The notes under the pieces are model-generated. The model was given only the letters and a program-made list of their open reading frames with translations, was not told the origin of the DNA and did not search any database. From Macrocystis pyrifera (Eukaryota; Sar; Phaeophyceae; Laminariales; Laminariaceae): 64,000 nt of DNA. The first letter of the stretch is position 1. The number at the start of each line of letters is the position of its first letter. Below are positions 44,601 through 54,953 of the stretch, in pieces. The DNA is taken from contig JASSKH010000021.1 of the NCBI GenBank assembly GCA_031763025.1, forward strand, positions 6,466,611-6,530,610, given 5' to 3'. The position numbers were made by a program, and so were the translations under genes.

Positions 44601-46616
44601 TCTGATTTCCATTGGGGTAGTTTTCTCACCCAAGTGCCTGAACACGAATTTCGCAGTGGATTGGCGTTGGAAAGCATGTCTCACGAGCCTCTCGGATTTC
44701 TGAGTGGTTCGTTCACAGGTTCGCAGTTGCGCTGGGCGACTGTCGACAAAGAAGGTTTTGCGATCGTTAATACGTTCCGGAGGCTCGAATACCTGCTTTG
44801 GGGTGGTGTTCATATCTTTACTGATCATCGAAACTTGCAGTACATTTTCAATCCGGAGAAGTGTGTCACGACGGTCACAAAGACCATGGCACAACGCCTA
44901 GAGAATTGGAAGGGTGTTTTAGGACAATACCGCTATGCAATCGAACACATCCCTGGCGATCGAAACTGTTGGGGGGATCTGTTGTCTCGTTGGGTCAAAG
45001 TTCCTACGGTGCCTGTTCGTTCGGTTGCCGTGCACAGCCCATGTAATGCTGACGATTCGCTTCCCGCATTGGATGTGATTCGTGCCTCGCAACAAAGGTC
45101 TGTCGCTCGTATCGGCGTTGGTGTTCATGAATTTTCGACAACCTTCGGTCAAGCTACCTTGGCCGATGATGGTTTGTTTCGTGTGCGTGTTGGGGTGCGT
45201 GACGTCTTGTGGATTCCGCCGGATGATCTTGCTCTTCAAACTCGTTTGATGGTGTGCGCGCACATGCGCTCGGCTGGTCACCGTGGTGTGGCGCCGACTT
45301 TGTTTCGCCTGAAGGAATATTGTGTTTGGCCTCACATGGATTCTCAGGTTCGCGAATTCGTTCGCCAGTGTTTGCACTGTGTAGACACGCGTGCAGGTGC
45401 ACTCATTCCTCGTCCCTACGGAGACACGGTGCATGGTACCGCTCCGGGAGAAGTGGTGCACTTTGATTTTTTGTATGTTGGCCACAGCGGGCCCGAAGGT
45501 AGCGATGGCCTGCCTGATGAGGATGGTTTCCGATATGTTTTGGTCATCATGGATGATTTGTCCAACTACGTGGCGTTGGAACCGGCCGAGGCTTGTACAG
45601 CCGAGGTCACAGCGAAGCATTTGCTAGCCTGGTGTAAGACTTTGGGGGTGCCGCGTGTGTGGGTGAGTGATACCGCCACGCATTTCAAGAACAGGGTGCT
45701 CGCTTTGTTGAGCGACGCGTTGCACATCGAACATCGTTTTGCTGTCGCTTACACGCCGTGGTCGAACGGTACGTGTGAACGCATGGTAAAAGAGGTGGTA
45801 CGTGCTCTGCGTTCCATTCTGTCAGAACAGCGTCGTCAGGTTTCGGAGTGGGTTGATGTTTTGCCGGCCGCTCAGTGGGCCTTGAACACTTCGTTTCGTG
45901 AACGTTACCGAAGCACTCCGTACAGCGTGATGTTTGGGCGTGCTCCGCGTACCGATTTCTCGGCGCTCGTTTCTGAGTCTGATGGCAGGTGGAATGTTGA
46001 CGTGATGAATGCTGACTTGTTGCGTGCGAACGTCCGTGAAGTCGTTGCAGAGCAGGAGAGATTTTGCGCCGATATTCGCGCAGCTGTTGCCGTGTCTCGC
46101 GACAACAAACGTAAACAGGCTCAGGGCCAGGTGGTGTTGCCAAAATTTGCGGTTGGTGATTTCGTGTTGTATGCTCGTGTTCGTCGGCAGGGTGCCACAC
46201 CGAAATTGTTGTCCACATGGACTGGTCCGTGGCGTGTGGTAGCAGCTGATCATGATCATGTGTACTCAGTTCAGAACATCGTTTCTGGGAAGGTGCATCA
46301 AGCTCACGTGGCTCGTTTACGATTTTATGCGGATGCGACGTTGAACGTCACCGCTGATCTGAAGGATGTTTTCCAACATTCCTTTGCGCAGGGTGAATGC
46401 CGCATGAATGCTTTGGTGCATGTGGCCGAAGATGATGCCAACGAGGTGATTGTCTTGGTCGATTGGGATGGTTTCGAAGCAGAGGAGCGCACGTGGGAGT
46501 CTTTGCGGTCGATTTATTCTGCTGCGCCTGAATTCGTCGTGAAGGAATTGCGCAAATTACGGATGACCCGTGCGCTCAAGATTAAAATTGCTTCAGAGTT
46601 CAGCATTGATTTGTGA
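41607..46616 (+). CDS. Ty3-type Gag-Pol polyprotein, single frame
   Basis: 1669 residues, so Gag and Pol are fused without a frameshift. Domains in order: a helical Gag region (about 1-240); a CCHC zinc knuckle at 254-267 (CFECGDPNHYVSDC); a Gly/Ser/Arg-rich linker; an aspartic protease with DSG at 456-458; a reverse transcriptase with catalytic Asp 772 (KLDLLQGYW) and Asp 833-834 (WVDDVFFF). Next come an RNase H with Asp 997 (PDASDFHWG), Glu in DKEGFAIV and Asp in FTDHRNLQYIF, ending GDLLSRW; an integrase zinc finger with His 1219, His 1225, Cys 1255 and Cys 1258; and a DD35E core with Asp 1287, Asp 1355 and Glu 1391. It ends with a chromodomain-like module near 1580-1650 (VLVDWDGFEAEERTWESL). 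All catalytic residues are present and there is no stop, so it looks functional. The first ATG of the frame is taken as the start. Confidence 0.95.
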   Translation: MAHTASTPLVVGESLTPPKYGEVWTEQASRVFYAAYLDYEERLQLANAQGVVQHSKVSMGQLIPNYIHRCFEGFYKHQTTMTASELLDAVRQHAGYTTTSNRFDTSRAAADLRRVLSMRRDEKQGGETSVKDRAMMVNSAMEKYFAENHAVHAMYRAQDRSWLPGPAEFVSMALVDGLWPSEFKKYVKGQLTYAAGWKKDPALVMDQIFSAAEQWKFIEAYGRKDAAGAAEPRRQQQQKPKQQQSAKKSFVRVCFECGDPNHYVSDCPKARGGGTAPSSGGRGSSGYRGGRNGGRGRFNHGRGRGGRGGNQLTAGGGTSAVASSTSGAPAAGAAGSGSGSSVAGRAVYVGGAGTSVGAAGARTSPSTERAESVSGAAAGAVAPEPSVYSTSWSGWTADSISSAPAVGGQPWRQVTLGTDQSSTAGEVPVDRSAECLRADLSLPGSVGSLMARVILDSGSALTSIGVGLLQQLSSHFGGADLQIPFENGPQQAKTATGVSVMVTHKTVPIAVSVRTPWGAVKLEPITFAVMPGTDNVVLFGMATMKALGIDVYREALEKLRPRAVPVSTGVETPSYLAARRVTVSVRAFQTEATVDAPEDKAVEHLVDRGPDMFMDPEEERTARERALEDSVQQAEQSGLSVGGATRLREILARRVGAFRRALCGDPPAQVEPMRVQLKQQAKPVKATPRRYEPTKRDWLSKCIAALVFFGFVYHNIQAVWASPAMAVPKKDSFRLVSDYSAVNAQVEKSPGVMPNHEDMGDLLGARFFGKLDLLQGYWQMPLAPEAQDVFTMATSDGLFTPTRVPQGVLNATSYFQGVMTEVLRGLDCKVWVDDVFFFADTEEALLQLLDDILERLENVGLFVAAHKCTFFSRELVWCGKVYSNGVVSHDPARVQGLSEMRRPENAGELMQFLQAVNWLRTSLPRLAETVAPLRDFLEELLVGATRRTKRVARNRVIKDTAWTEDRVRAWNAARGLVAQAVPLHHPRPGCVVLMFPDASDFHWGSFLTQVPEHEFRSGLALESMSHEPLGFLSGSFTGSQLRWATVDKEGFAIVNTFRRLEYLLWGGVHIFTDHRNLQYIFNPEKCVTTVTKTMAQRLENWKGVLGQYRYAIEHIPGDRNCWGDLLSRWVKVPTVPVRSVAVHSPCNADDSLPALDVIRASQQRSVARIGVGVHEFSTTFGQATLADDGLFRVRVGVRDVLWIPPDDLALQTRLMVCAHMRSAGHRGVAPTLFRLKEYCVWPHMDSQVREFVRQCLHCVDTRAGALIPRPYGDTVHGTAPGEVVHFDFLYVGHSGPEGSDGLPDEDGFRYVLVIMDDLSNYVALEPAEACTAEVTAKHLLAWCKTLGVPRVWVSDTATHFKNRVLALLSDALHIEHRFAVAYTPWSNGTCERMVKEVVRALRSILSEQRRQVSEWVDVLPAAQWALNTSFRERYRSTPYSVMFGRAPRTDFSALVSESDGRWNVDVMNADLLRANVREVVAEQERFCADIRAAVAVSRDNKRKQAQGQVVLPKFAVGDFVLYARVRRQGATPKLLSTWTGPWRVVAADHDHVYSVQNIVSGKVHQAHVARLRFYADATLNVTADLKDVFQHSFAQGECRMNALVHVAEDDANEVIVLVDWDGFEAEERTWESLRSIYSAAPEFVVKELRKLRMTRALKIKIASEFSIDL

Positions 46617-46694
46617 TTTGCCGCATGCGATTTCGTCTTGGTTTTTTGGTTTTGTCAAGCTCGTTCGTGTCGAGTGAACTCGCTTTGGGGGTGC

Positions 46695-46926
46695 TGTAGC
46701 CAAAAGATACCAAGCCGTGGAGGTTTCAGTGTAATCGCATGTGTGAGTGGAGCAGTGGCCGGGGATCCTGTGTGATGTCCCCTAGCCACCTGGCTCGTGG
46801 TCCGATGAGGATCACTCCGTGATAATACAAGCTCTAAGAACAAGACTTACTGAGTGCGAGGCCAGCGAGACTGGTGGAGTCCCTCGCTGGAAGCCCTCTT
46901 GCTGATATCATCTGGCAGAGGCCATA
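46695..46926 (+). repeat. Ty3 3' LTR, 232 bp
   Basis: Indistinguishable by eye from the 5' LTR over its full length. Preceded by TTTGGGGGTGC, the only candidate polypurine tract, and followed by the duplicated CTAC. Confidence 0.9.
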
Positions 46927-46930
46927 CTAC

Positions 46931-48415
46931 TCAGCTCAGGCTCAGCCTCGTGCCACCTCACTATGAACCGTTCGGCTGCTTCGAGGATCCCCCGGTACCA
47001 CTTCCCCGCCTTTTTTGCAGCAGTGGGCCACAGCGCGGTCTCAACTGCAAACACCAAGGGGGCAAGTTCCGTTGACCCTTCGGTGGCTCGGAACTCTCTA
47101 CTAACGTCTTCGACTACTATGCATCTATGCCAAGTCTTAAACTTTCCGCCAGGTCTCGGGTTCTCCCCGCCAACCATCGTCCCGAACATATAATCGATCC
47201 TTGCTTTGCCGTGCCCACCCCCCGCGAAAACGAGCCGCCGTTTGCGGATGGTCGGTTCGATGCTCTTGCAACGTGTCATCTTGAGGGCATTCGTGTACGA
47301 GTGGTGGTATAGTCAGTACGAAGTCGGCGCTGGAAGCTAATGGCTCGCAACAGGACTTGGTGGTGAGCCGTTCGAACCTTGGCAAAGTTTTCCGCTTTGA
47401 GGGCCCACGTCACACACCCGTACAGCAGAGTTTCAATCACCTCGGCCTTCAGCATTCGGACTTCCAGGCTAAGGGGGGCAGTCGTCCTATCATACAGCTC
47501 CCGGCCTAACCGTTTGAGGCATGCTCGCATGAGACGAATCGTCGGTCGATTTCGAGCGAGAGGTCAGCGTTTTCGTGGATAATGCCGCCTAGGTATAAGA
47601 ACTGGGCCGTCTGCTTATACCTCTGGCCCGCTGCTTCGATGACGAGCGGTGGTGCGAGAGTTTTCTGGTCTGTCGTTTGTAGAAGCAATGTATCTGTCTT
47701 CTTTTCCGACACCGTAAGGCCTGCTGCTTCAAAGACAGTCACGATGACTGTCGTCATTTTCGCGAGCCCTTCAGCCGACTTCGAGACAATTACTGCGTCA
47801 TCGGCTTACAACATGCCCCTTACAGCCCTTCGCACGCACGCCAACCGCTCCTGCTCCTCCGTTCTGACGACTCCAGCATCACTGAGTTGGACCAAATCCC
47901 TTACGATGGCTTCGTCATGGCTAAAGCGTGCTAGTACGACGTGTAACGCAGTAGCGAAGAACACGTTGAACAGCAGTAACGGTGCTAGCGCGCAGCCTTG
48001 CCGCAGCCCCTGCGTGACATGAAACGATTCCGAGTGCTCGCCGTCATCCGTACGCACGCGAGCCCGCATGCCATCATGGCAATTACGGATAATTCTCAGC
48101 ATCTTGGTTGGTACGCCAAAACGCGTGAGTACCTCCCATAACAGCTCTCGGTCGACATAGTCGTACGCTTTCTGCAGATCGATGAAGCAAAAGTACAGGG
48201 GGATGTTCCTCTTCTTGCAACCGGCGCACGACGAACAACATATCAATCGTTAATCGTGCGGGGTGGAAGCCGCACTGTTCCTCCGGGAGTAATTCCTCGG
48301 TCTCGCAGTAGTTGCTGAGGCGGTACGCGACGATTTTCAACAAAACTTTGCCTGTGTGGGCAACAAGCGAAATCCCTCTGTAGTTGTTGCAATCAGTTCG
48401 GTCCTTCTTGTTGTG
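46931..48415 (-). mobile_element. LINE copy 2, 5' part, with RT relic
   Basis: Continues LINE copy 2 beyond the Ty3 element. Minus-strand text includes [60 protein letters not shown] and VSEKKTDTLLLQTTDQ, plus the C-terminal RATEGSTELAPLVFAVETAL. The frames are shifted and, at 47806-47808, the codon before the catalytic region is a stop, so the YADD box is damaged. Homology to copy 1 ends near 48415, a 5' truncation typical of LINE insertion. Confidence 0.8.
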
Positions 48416-49598
48416 TTGATGAGGCGCGACCTCAGCAAATACCTGCAGTAGTCATATCTGCGATGCATCATGCTGGGCGAATACGGATTATTCAGTTTTG
48501 TGCTGAACCAACACGAACGAACATCTACCTACGCCGTCGTTGGTGAGTCTCAATACCGCAAATGTTCTTGGCCTCTTCTGCTCTTGATGTATGAAAAACA
48601 GCAGTAGGTCCTGTAACAAATACTGGGTTTAGTCGTGCGTATCCTGGTTTTATATAACCCGAACGAAAGGGAGAATGATATGACGTTGCAACATGTCGGA
48701 AACCTTTTCATTTTACCAAAGAATATTGATTGAGTGTTGTTAAGTTTTTGTATGATATGGTTGTCAATGTGAGTAATTCTTCCGGGGATGAGCTGCTGCT
48801 GCTGTTATTGCTGCAGCTTTGATGCCCAGCTTTCATTTGATATGTGCCTGGAGGTGGCACCTTAATCAGGCATCGGTGTTTAGTTAACTATATGATTTCC
48901 TAAATTCTACGAGTTATATGGATTGTGCAGATAAGTTTAGTACAATAAATAAATTGTGGAGATCATTACTTAGTTATTACTGGTAATAGGTCGTTATATG
49001 TGTGTGGTTTTCTAACCTACCATTGACGTGAGGTATATATAGTGTGATGGTATTACATACCAGTAAGGAGGGAGAAAGGAACTGGCACGAAATATCGCAT
49101 ACCACCAATCAATGTCAGGTTGAAAAAATCCAAATCCTGGAAGCACCCACTCTGAGCACCTACCCTAAGCAAAGGTTTTTTTTTCCGAAACTGTCTATTC
49201 TCGTAGGGATCTCCCGAAAGGTTCAGGTGTTCGGTAAAAAGACAGGGGAGACTCACACCCTCGTACCTGCACACTGCAAGGTGTACGTGCGGTGGCGTTC
49301 ATAAAAAATCGCATTCCTCATCGCAGAGCCGTGACCTGCCACACTCAACAATACCGCACAACTGTACCTCGTGCCAGACACCTTGTACCACTCTGAGCGG
49401 AAATATACATGTACGTAACGATCATTGGCGAAAAGTCTATTTGTATGCCTTTTGTCATCTTGGACGTTACTGCGGCGTTTTATTTGGTATGGGTGTGTTC
49501 GCGACACATCGAAGCCATCGCAATTTGCGCGATGCGACTGTGATATAATGTTTTGGTTTTTTGCTTCGAAATACCGGCAACAGCAGCATCTTCAAACA
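48416..49598. other. Gene-free stretch
   Basis: AT-richer than its neighbours, with CTG-type short runs near 48790-48815. No frame with recognisable motifs and no convincing splice sites. Confidence 0.5.
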
Positions 49599-49722
49599 AG
49601 TAAAATGAAGATCCAATCCATGACTCAAATTTGGCACAAAAAATGGAACCATTGACTATATCGAAATGTCTCGGAGTTTGTATCGAGGCGAGATCACTTC
49701 TTCCTTTCGCTCCCGAAACCTC
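49599..49722 (+). repeat. Split direct repeat A1
   Basis: 124 bp from AGTAAAATGAAGATCC to GAAACCTC. It aligns over the same length with A2 at 54676-54799; shared blocks include TGGAACCATTGA, ATCGAAATGTCTCGG and TCACTTCTTCCTTT. Confidence 0.8.
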
Positions 49723-49767
49723 GTAAGCTTTACGAATCGGTTGCGAAAGTCTTGAGAGTATTGGAGG

Positions 49768-50763
49768 ATGCCGCGAACCACGCGTTCAACACCGACCTTC
49801 TCGGCAGTCGCGGCGGCTGTTACCGCGTCAGCTCCAGTCCCGGCGTTGCCCGTGGAGGCGCCGCGCCCTAACCCGAACAGGGCGTTGGCGACCTGGGTGG
49901 ATTCTTCCACGCCGATGGAGCAGCTGCCCTGCTTCAAGCAAGGTGCGTTGGAAGCCGGTGCAGTGCTGGACCCCACCCGTGTCTTCCTTTTTACGGGCAG
50001 CAGCTGTGCGGCGGGTTCGCGGCACGAGGTTGCGTGCGCACTCGGCGGGTTGGCTTCCAAGTTGCCCCCCCGCCCGGGCTCTGACACATGGCCCCAAGTA
50101 CTGGAGGCCGCGGAAAGGTTGGCCACCTCCGCTCGGGCCGGAACCTCACGTGCGTACCGTGAGGCGGAAGCCACCAGACTATTGGTGGGACACGTCGTCG
50201 ACCTGCTCCGGTCCTCGGGTATCCTCCTGGAGTCGGAGCACTGTGTTCTGCTCGACGGAGCAGACGAGGAAGGTGTAGCCCTTCAGCCGGGAATCGGAGC
50301 GGAGGCTGCGGGGAGGATGGAACGTGCGGCTCCGTTCGAGGCGGTCGAAATCGCCGGTGGGGCGAACGCTGGGGGTGCCTCGGCTGGAGCAGTCGCTCCG
50401 CTAGCGGCAGGGGTGGGGGCGCGGGGGTGCGGCAGCCGCGCAGTCGGTGGTGCTCCCGCTTCCATCGGCAGGGGGGGGGGGCGCGAGGAGCAAGAACGGC
50501 AAAGGAATGCAGGGGGCAGGCAGCGACGGCCGTGGCAGTGCCCCGCTACCACCTCCGTCGAACCGTGCTCTGTCGGCCATCGCCAGGTTCAACTCCGCTA
50601 TGCAGGATGAGCAGCAGCAGTTCCAACAGGTTCAGGGCGGTCCCACGTGCGACAAGTGCACCGCTGCCGGAAGGAACCCCAATCACGGCCACCGGATCTA
50701 CGCATTCATCTATTGCTCCCGTTGCAGGCGCGGGGGACATCGGGGATCCGCTTGCCCGTATTA
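49768..50763 (+). pseudogene. Gag-like ORF of the YR retrotransposon, frameshifted
   Basis: Starts MPRTTRSTPTFSAVAAAV and runs about 230 residues in one frame, with PRVFLF-type and ACALGGLASKLPPRP segments and a helical stretch (VLEAAERLATSARAGTSRAY). It meets a G-run near 50470. The frame then shifts to a tail with RFNSAMQDEQQQFQQV, CDKCTAAGRNPNHGHRIYAF and CSRCRRGGHRGSACPY. The last two form a Cys/His array, CxxC...H...CxxC...H...C, suggesting a nucleic-acid-binding end. Position and composition fit the Gag-like ORF1 of YR elements. The slip at the G-run is the likely inactivating change, or a sequencing length error. Confidence 0.55.
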
Positions 50764-51844
50764 ATATGGGTAATATCAGCAGCCATATAGTGGTCGCCTT
50801 CCACGTAGAGTAGCCCGCGGCGAGGCCCTACACCGCGTGTGCCGCAGGAAAGTATGGCGGGGGCGTGTGGGTTGGGCGAATATTGACTGGCGATCTTGGT
50901 TCGGTCCCTTAATTGCCCCGGTGGCGAGACGGTCGATGTAGGTAGGGGCTGAGACGCTCGTCTCCGCGCGTATGACTTGTAGTTTCTGGCGTTCAGTTCC
51001 CTTTGACCCAGAAGGATAGTCTTTGGTTGCTGCCGGCGCATACCAGTCAGTCGGTCGCGACAGCGGTTGACTGCAGAGGTTCCATGGTATGACGATTATT
51101 TTGCTTGGCTCAGCCGGGGACTTAGGCGAGGGCGACTGCTTGGTCTCGCCGCAACGTTTATGCCTGGCGTTTGTTCCGTTCGACTCATGAGTATAAGGGA
51201 TCGAGGGCGGCCCACGTACGTTAGGAATCGGCGACCGTTATTTTGGCCATAGACACTCCGTTTGCTGGGGGGGGGATGCGCTGGACGTATGCTAATATGA
51301 AGATATTCGCGCTCACGTGTGACGGCGCACCTTTGGGGGTCTCACATTCGCTCTCGATGCTCCAACGCCACGGGTTTGAGTTTTTCATATATATATATGG
51401 TTTTATGCATGTATTTTGTTTATTTATTTATTTTAGTTTATGTTGGTCGACTGTACTCAGACACCAACGCAACTCGTTATCCACACTTTCCGTTACTGTA
51501 TTAAGATCCATGTAGATACGCACGGAGTTGCGTTGCCGGTGTCTGTGCAATCGTCATGTTAAATCGACGACCGGCCTGGATGCACAGCTTCGCTTCGACG
51601 CTTGCTTACAAAGACTTACTTACTTTGTACCAAGGGGGAAGAATTCTGCTCCTCCTTGAATCGATTACCTCGCCAATGTTGTCACGCGTGTCTTCGCGGG
51701 GCTGCTTATGGCGCGATACAGAATTCCGTATACGACGCGTGCTGGCGGAGATTCTCTTACTCCGTACCAGGGTGGCAGAGCTCTGCCCCTCGTCGATCCG
51801 ATTACTTCCATTAAGGATACACGCGCGTTTCGCGCGGTTTCCTT

Positions 51845-52609
51845 TTGCACTATGTGATACTCCGTACATATATGGGTATCCTCACCTCCTCGTCCCCACG
51901 GCGCGCTGTAGGTGGTCGCCGACGGTTGGCTCCGTCGCCTCGATCGACGCCACGAACCCGTGCGGCCCTTCTCCCCACGCCCCCTTTGCATACCAACGAA
52001 CGCGAGTGGGCGAGCACGGGAGCCCTGCCCGCCGCGGGAGTGTGGCCGTCCGTGGCGGACGTCACTCGTGACCCCTTGCAGGGTCTCCTACGGCGTATGA
52101 CGTGGGATGCTCCGATATGGAATGCGGGAGGGGATGGGAACCCATTCGTGCCGGGGCTCGTGCGCCGGCATGTAGGCTTCTGGCACGACGTCATCCTCGA
52201 CGAGCACCCGCTTCGAGACACGCTGGTGGCGTACTTACGCGACGGAGTGGATCTTCACGATCTTCTCCTGAGGGAATATCGGGGTCCGTCGAGCGCCTGC
52301 CCGTATGACGTCGCCCGTTTCCCCGGAGCGGTGTTCCACAACCGTATCCCGCCACGGTTCACCAGGTTTGTGGACGACGAGGTACGAGCCCTCGTGGATC
52401 GGGGGGGTGTTGTCAAACGGGCAGACGTCCGAGTCCTCGGGGAGTCGCAGTGGCCTCGCTTAGTCACGGCATTGTCAGTTGAGGAGACAAAACCGCGCCC
52501 CATTTACGACGCGAGAGCATTAAATAAGCGGTGCAAGAAGGTTTATTTTTCGATGAATACGTACCGTACGCGGCCGAGTCTATTCGGAAAGGTTTTGTGT
52601 CGAAGCTAA
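51845..52609 (+). pseudogene. YR retrotransposon RT N-terminal fragment
   Basis: The frame contains MTWDAPIWNAGGDGNPFVPG, then an acidic/hydrophobic stretch up to FPGAVFHNRIPPRFTRFVDD. It then reads EVRALVDRGGVVKRADVRV, WPRLVTALSVEETKPRPIYD and ARALNKRCKKVYFSM. The last two match the region just before RT motif A in DIRS/Ngaro-type polymerases (P-R-x-I-x-D-x-R-x-L-N). The frame ends at 52609, and the catalytic YVDD part and the RNase H are missing. The start is arbitrary, because the segment should be part of a longer pol. Confidence 0.6.
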
Positions 52610-52776
52610 AAATGGCGATGAAAGAAAGCGGGCAGGGAGAGGAATGGGGCCCCGTCCGCCGGGTAGGAATCCGTGCTCGAGCCAGTTGGTAGATTCGTAC
52701 CTTACCTTCGTATCTGAGGAACAGAAGCAGGTCGGGGTTCAGGTCAATCAGGCCGCGCCGATGCTGGAACACACAC

Positions 52777-53575
52777 TCAGGCTGTTTCCTATGCGGTTCG
52801 ACTTTGAGCTTCAGATTGTATTTTTCGATCTCAAAAACGAATGATCCTGCTTATGCAGTCCAAATATGCGAAATCCGACCGGAAATGTTTTCATTTGAGA
52901 ATCCGATGACCCAAGTCGTCGGATTTTTGCCCTAAATCCGACGACCTGGGTCATCAGATCTTCAAATCGAAAAATGGCATGCTCTCTAAATTCAAGATGT
53001 TACCCACGACAGCGAATAGCAGCAGAACGATCGATGAGTTGGAAGGTGATACAGCTCTATAGCGACGTTGCTTCGCTCCCGACGCGCGGACGGCGCGTCC
53101 CTCCGTGGCCAGACTAGAGTCGACTGGCGCGGGCTCGGGCCTAGAGACCAAGAGAAGAGCACTCGGCACGCGCCTCTCGGTGGATACGTATATTCTCGTA
53201 GACTACACTGCAGCTGTACAGCAGCAGCAGCAGCAGCAGCCAAGTCACAAAATGGAACACAAATACTAAGACAGGTTGACTCTAGCGCACTCGCCACGTC
53301 TCTTCGCCACCAGACTAGAGGCAGTCAGCGTGGGCTCGAACGCTTGGGTCCTACGCGCAGGGCAGCGCACCCAGCGCGTCTCTTCGCGGCGCCAAATCAC
53401 AAAAACAGCAGTTGGTCTCGGCGTTTGCTCGAATCTCTACACGCACAATAATTCTGATTGTTCCGCATATGAAGACTCTTTCGATTTGTCAAGTTCATAT
53501 CTGAAAATGCCATCGGATCAAAATCTGAAGCTCAAACATCGAACCGCATAGGAAACGGCCTCAGAGCCACCCCAC
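52777..53575. mobile_element. Foldback/TIR element inserted in the YR retrotransposon
   Basis: The left end, CTCAGGCTGTTTCCTATGCG, and the complement of the right end, CTGAGGCCGTTTCCTATGCG, continue with GTTCGA then TTTGAGCTTCAGATT on both sides, giving TIRs of about 40 bp around 800 bp. The interior has a separate 33-bp inverted repeat (52891-52970), a GCA run at about 53219-53240 and GC-rich imperfect repeats (CCAGACTAGAG at 53109 and 53308). No transposase frame is recognisable. Confidence 0.6.
52891..52970. repeat. Strong hairpin inside the foldback element
   Basis: ATGACCCAAGTCGTCGGATT faces, across a short TTGCCCT-type loop, AATCCGACGACCTGGGTCAT. Weaker pairing extends outward through GATTCTCAAA and GATCTTCAAA. 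The 20-bp core has one mismatch. Confidence 0.8.
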
Positions 53576-53818
53576 GGTAGGGGTGCACCAGACGTTCCTG
53601 AGCCCCTCACATTAGGATCCAGCTCAATATCTCACCCGATACAATACTTGGCAGAAATTCGTTCGCGCTACCCGACCGGCACTTCTATGCAATTATCCTA
53701 AAACGAATGTTGGAGTAGAATATTCACCCGAACTGTTGGTTCCTCACTTAGGGAACTCAATCGGTCAAACAGTGCAACCCCTAACGTGGGGTGACTCCTC
53801 ATAGATCTGCTAAGCGAC

Positions 53819-54501
53819 ATGCGGTTGCGCGCTCAGGTGGCCAGCTCTCTGGCTGAGCGTATTTCGCTGACTCGAGATATCGCCTTGTATTCTTTGGCTT
53901 TCTATTCGATGCATAGGGGTTACGATCTTTCCTTTACCATGGGGTCGCACGCTTTGAAGCTCCCAGCGTCTAAGGGTTTGATCTTCAACTTTCAGTTTGG
54001 CAAGACGCTGCCGGCCTCTAGTGAGGCAGGGGTAGTGTCAACGGACCGGGACTGCCCGGCGATTTGCGTCTTTCGGGTGGTTACGGCGTATATTTCGGCC
54101 GCACAGCGGATTGGGTGGGACTTAAGCACTGGGCACCTCTTCCCCGTTGCTACGGCAGAAGGTGGCCGGGGCCGTCTCTCTCTTTATCCGCGGCCCGTAT
54201 GACGGTGAATCTGCAAAGCTATCTGCCAATGGCAGACCTGCCGAACCACTTCACGATGCATTCCTTTCGAGTGGGAGGCTCGCTCAGCAAATCCCTCACC
54301 GGGACGGCTGTGGACGAGATCATGAAAATTGGTGGCTGAAAGACAGAGTCAGTTGCGAAGTACTACATCGGGGTTACCTCGAGCGGACAAGTGCGGGGTA
54401 GCAAGATAAAACGTGGCCACGGCTACGCGGACGCTAGCGAGCTACCGTTGTCGCCGGAGTTCAGAAAGGACTTTTCGGCGTGTGCGGGTAAGGACTGAGT
54501 T
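53819..54501 (+). pseudogene. Tyrosine recombinase of the YR retrotransposon
   Basis: The first frame has LYSLAFYSMHRGYDLSFTMG, placing the first catalytic Arg, then a tract ending GWDLSTGHLFPVA. A frameshift near 54190 leads to LPNHFTMHSFRVGGSLSKSL with the His-x-x-Arg pair (codons at 54259 and 54268), then VDEIMKIGG. Codon 54337-54339 is TGA where the conserved Trp after Gly-Gly is expected, so this looks like a nonsense mutation. The nucleophile Tyr lies in SVAKYYIG (codons 54361 and 54364). The order R...H-x-x-R...Y identifies the fold. It would have integrated the circular DNA form. One frameshift and one stop make it inactive. Confidence 0.75.
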
Positions 54502-54590
54502 CAGGGGATAAAAGTTTGGGTGGGACAGTTCTGCCCCGGACCAGCGGTCAGCAAAACAAAGGCAATCTGAAAGGAGGCGTAACGAAGTAT

Positions 54591-54680
54591 GGGCGGGACC
54601 ACAGGCCGGCGCAGGAGGCCTCGTCCAATCCAATACTTACATTAAATGATCCACGGTAGAGAGCCTGAATACTACAGTAA
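54591..54680 (+). repeat. Split direct repeat B1
   Basis: 90 bp from GGGCGGGACC to CTACAGTAA. It matches B2 at 54954-55044 with one small indel (GGAGGCCTC, CCAATCCAATACTTACA, AATGATCCACGGTAGAGAGC). It joins A2 directly through AGTAA. Confidence 0.8.
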
Positions 54681-54799
54681 AATGGAGATCCATCCATGGA
54701 CACAAATTTGTCACAAATAATGGAACCATTGATTCTATCGAAATGTCTCGGAATTTGTATCGAAGCGAAGTCACTTCTTCCTTTGGCTCCTGAAACCTC
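54676..54799 (+). repeat. Split direct repeat A2
   Basis: 124 bp from AGTAAAATGGAGATCC to GAAACCTC; the partner of A1. The AGTAA at its start is shared with the end of B1. Confidence 0.8.
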
Positions 54800-54953
54800 A
54801 GGAGTAGAGTTGGTCGCGCCATTTCTTGAGACCATCCCACCCACCCGGCAGTAGGGTTAGTATTCTTGGGCTTGTATACCCAGATCATTTACAGGTACTA
54901 ACCTACCGCAGAGTTTGTGATTCGCCACTTTACTCAGCGCGGGGGGAAATACA

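Larger units (their letters stand above)
41168..46926 (+). mobile_element. Intact Ty3-type LTR retrotransposon
   Basis: A 5759-bp element with two 232-bp LTRs that I find identical by eye, a 4-bp target duplication (CTAC), a 207-bp leader, one uninterrupted gag-pol frame and a short 3' region. Identical LTRs point to a very recent insertion. It sits inside LINE copy 2. The primer-binding site is not obvious: the leader starts ATATCTAGATATTCGCGGAA, without the usual TGG. The polypurine tract is weak (TTTGGGGGTGC before the 3' LTR). Confidence 0.92.
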
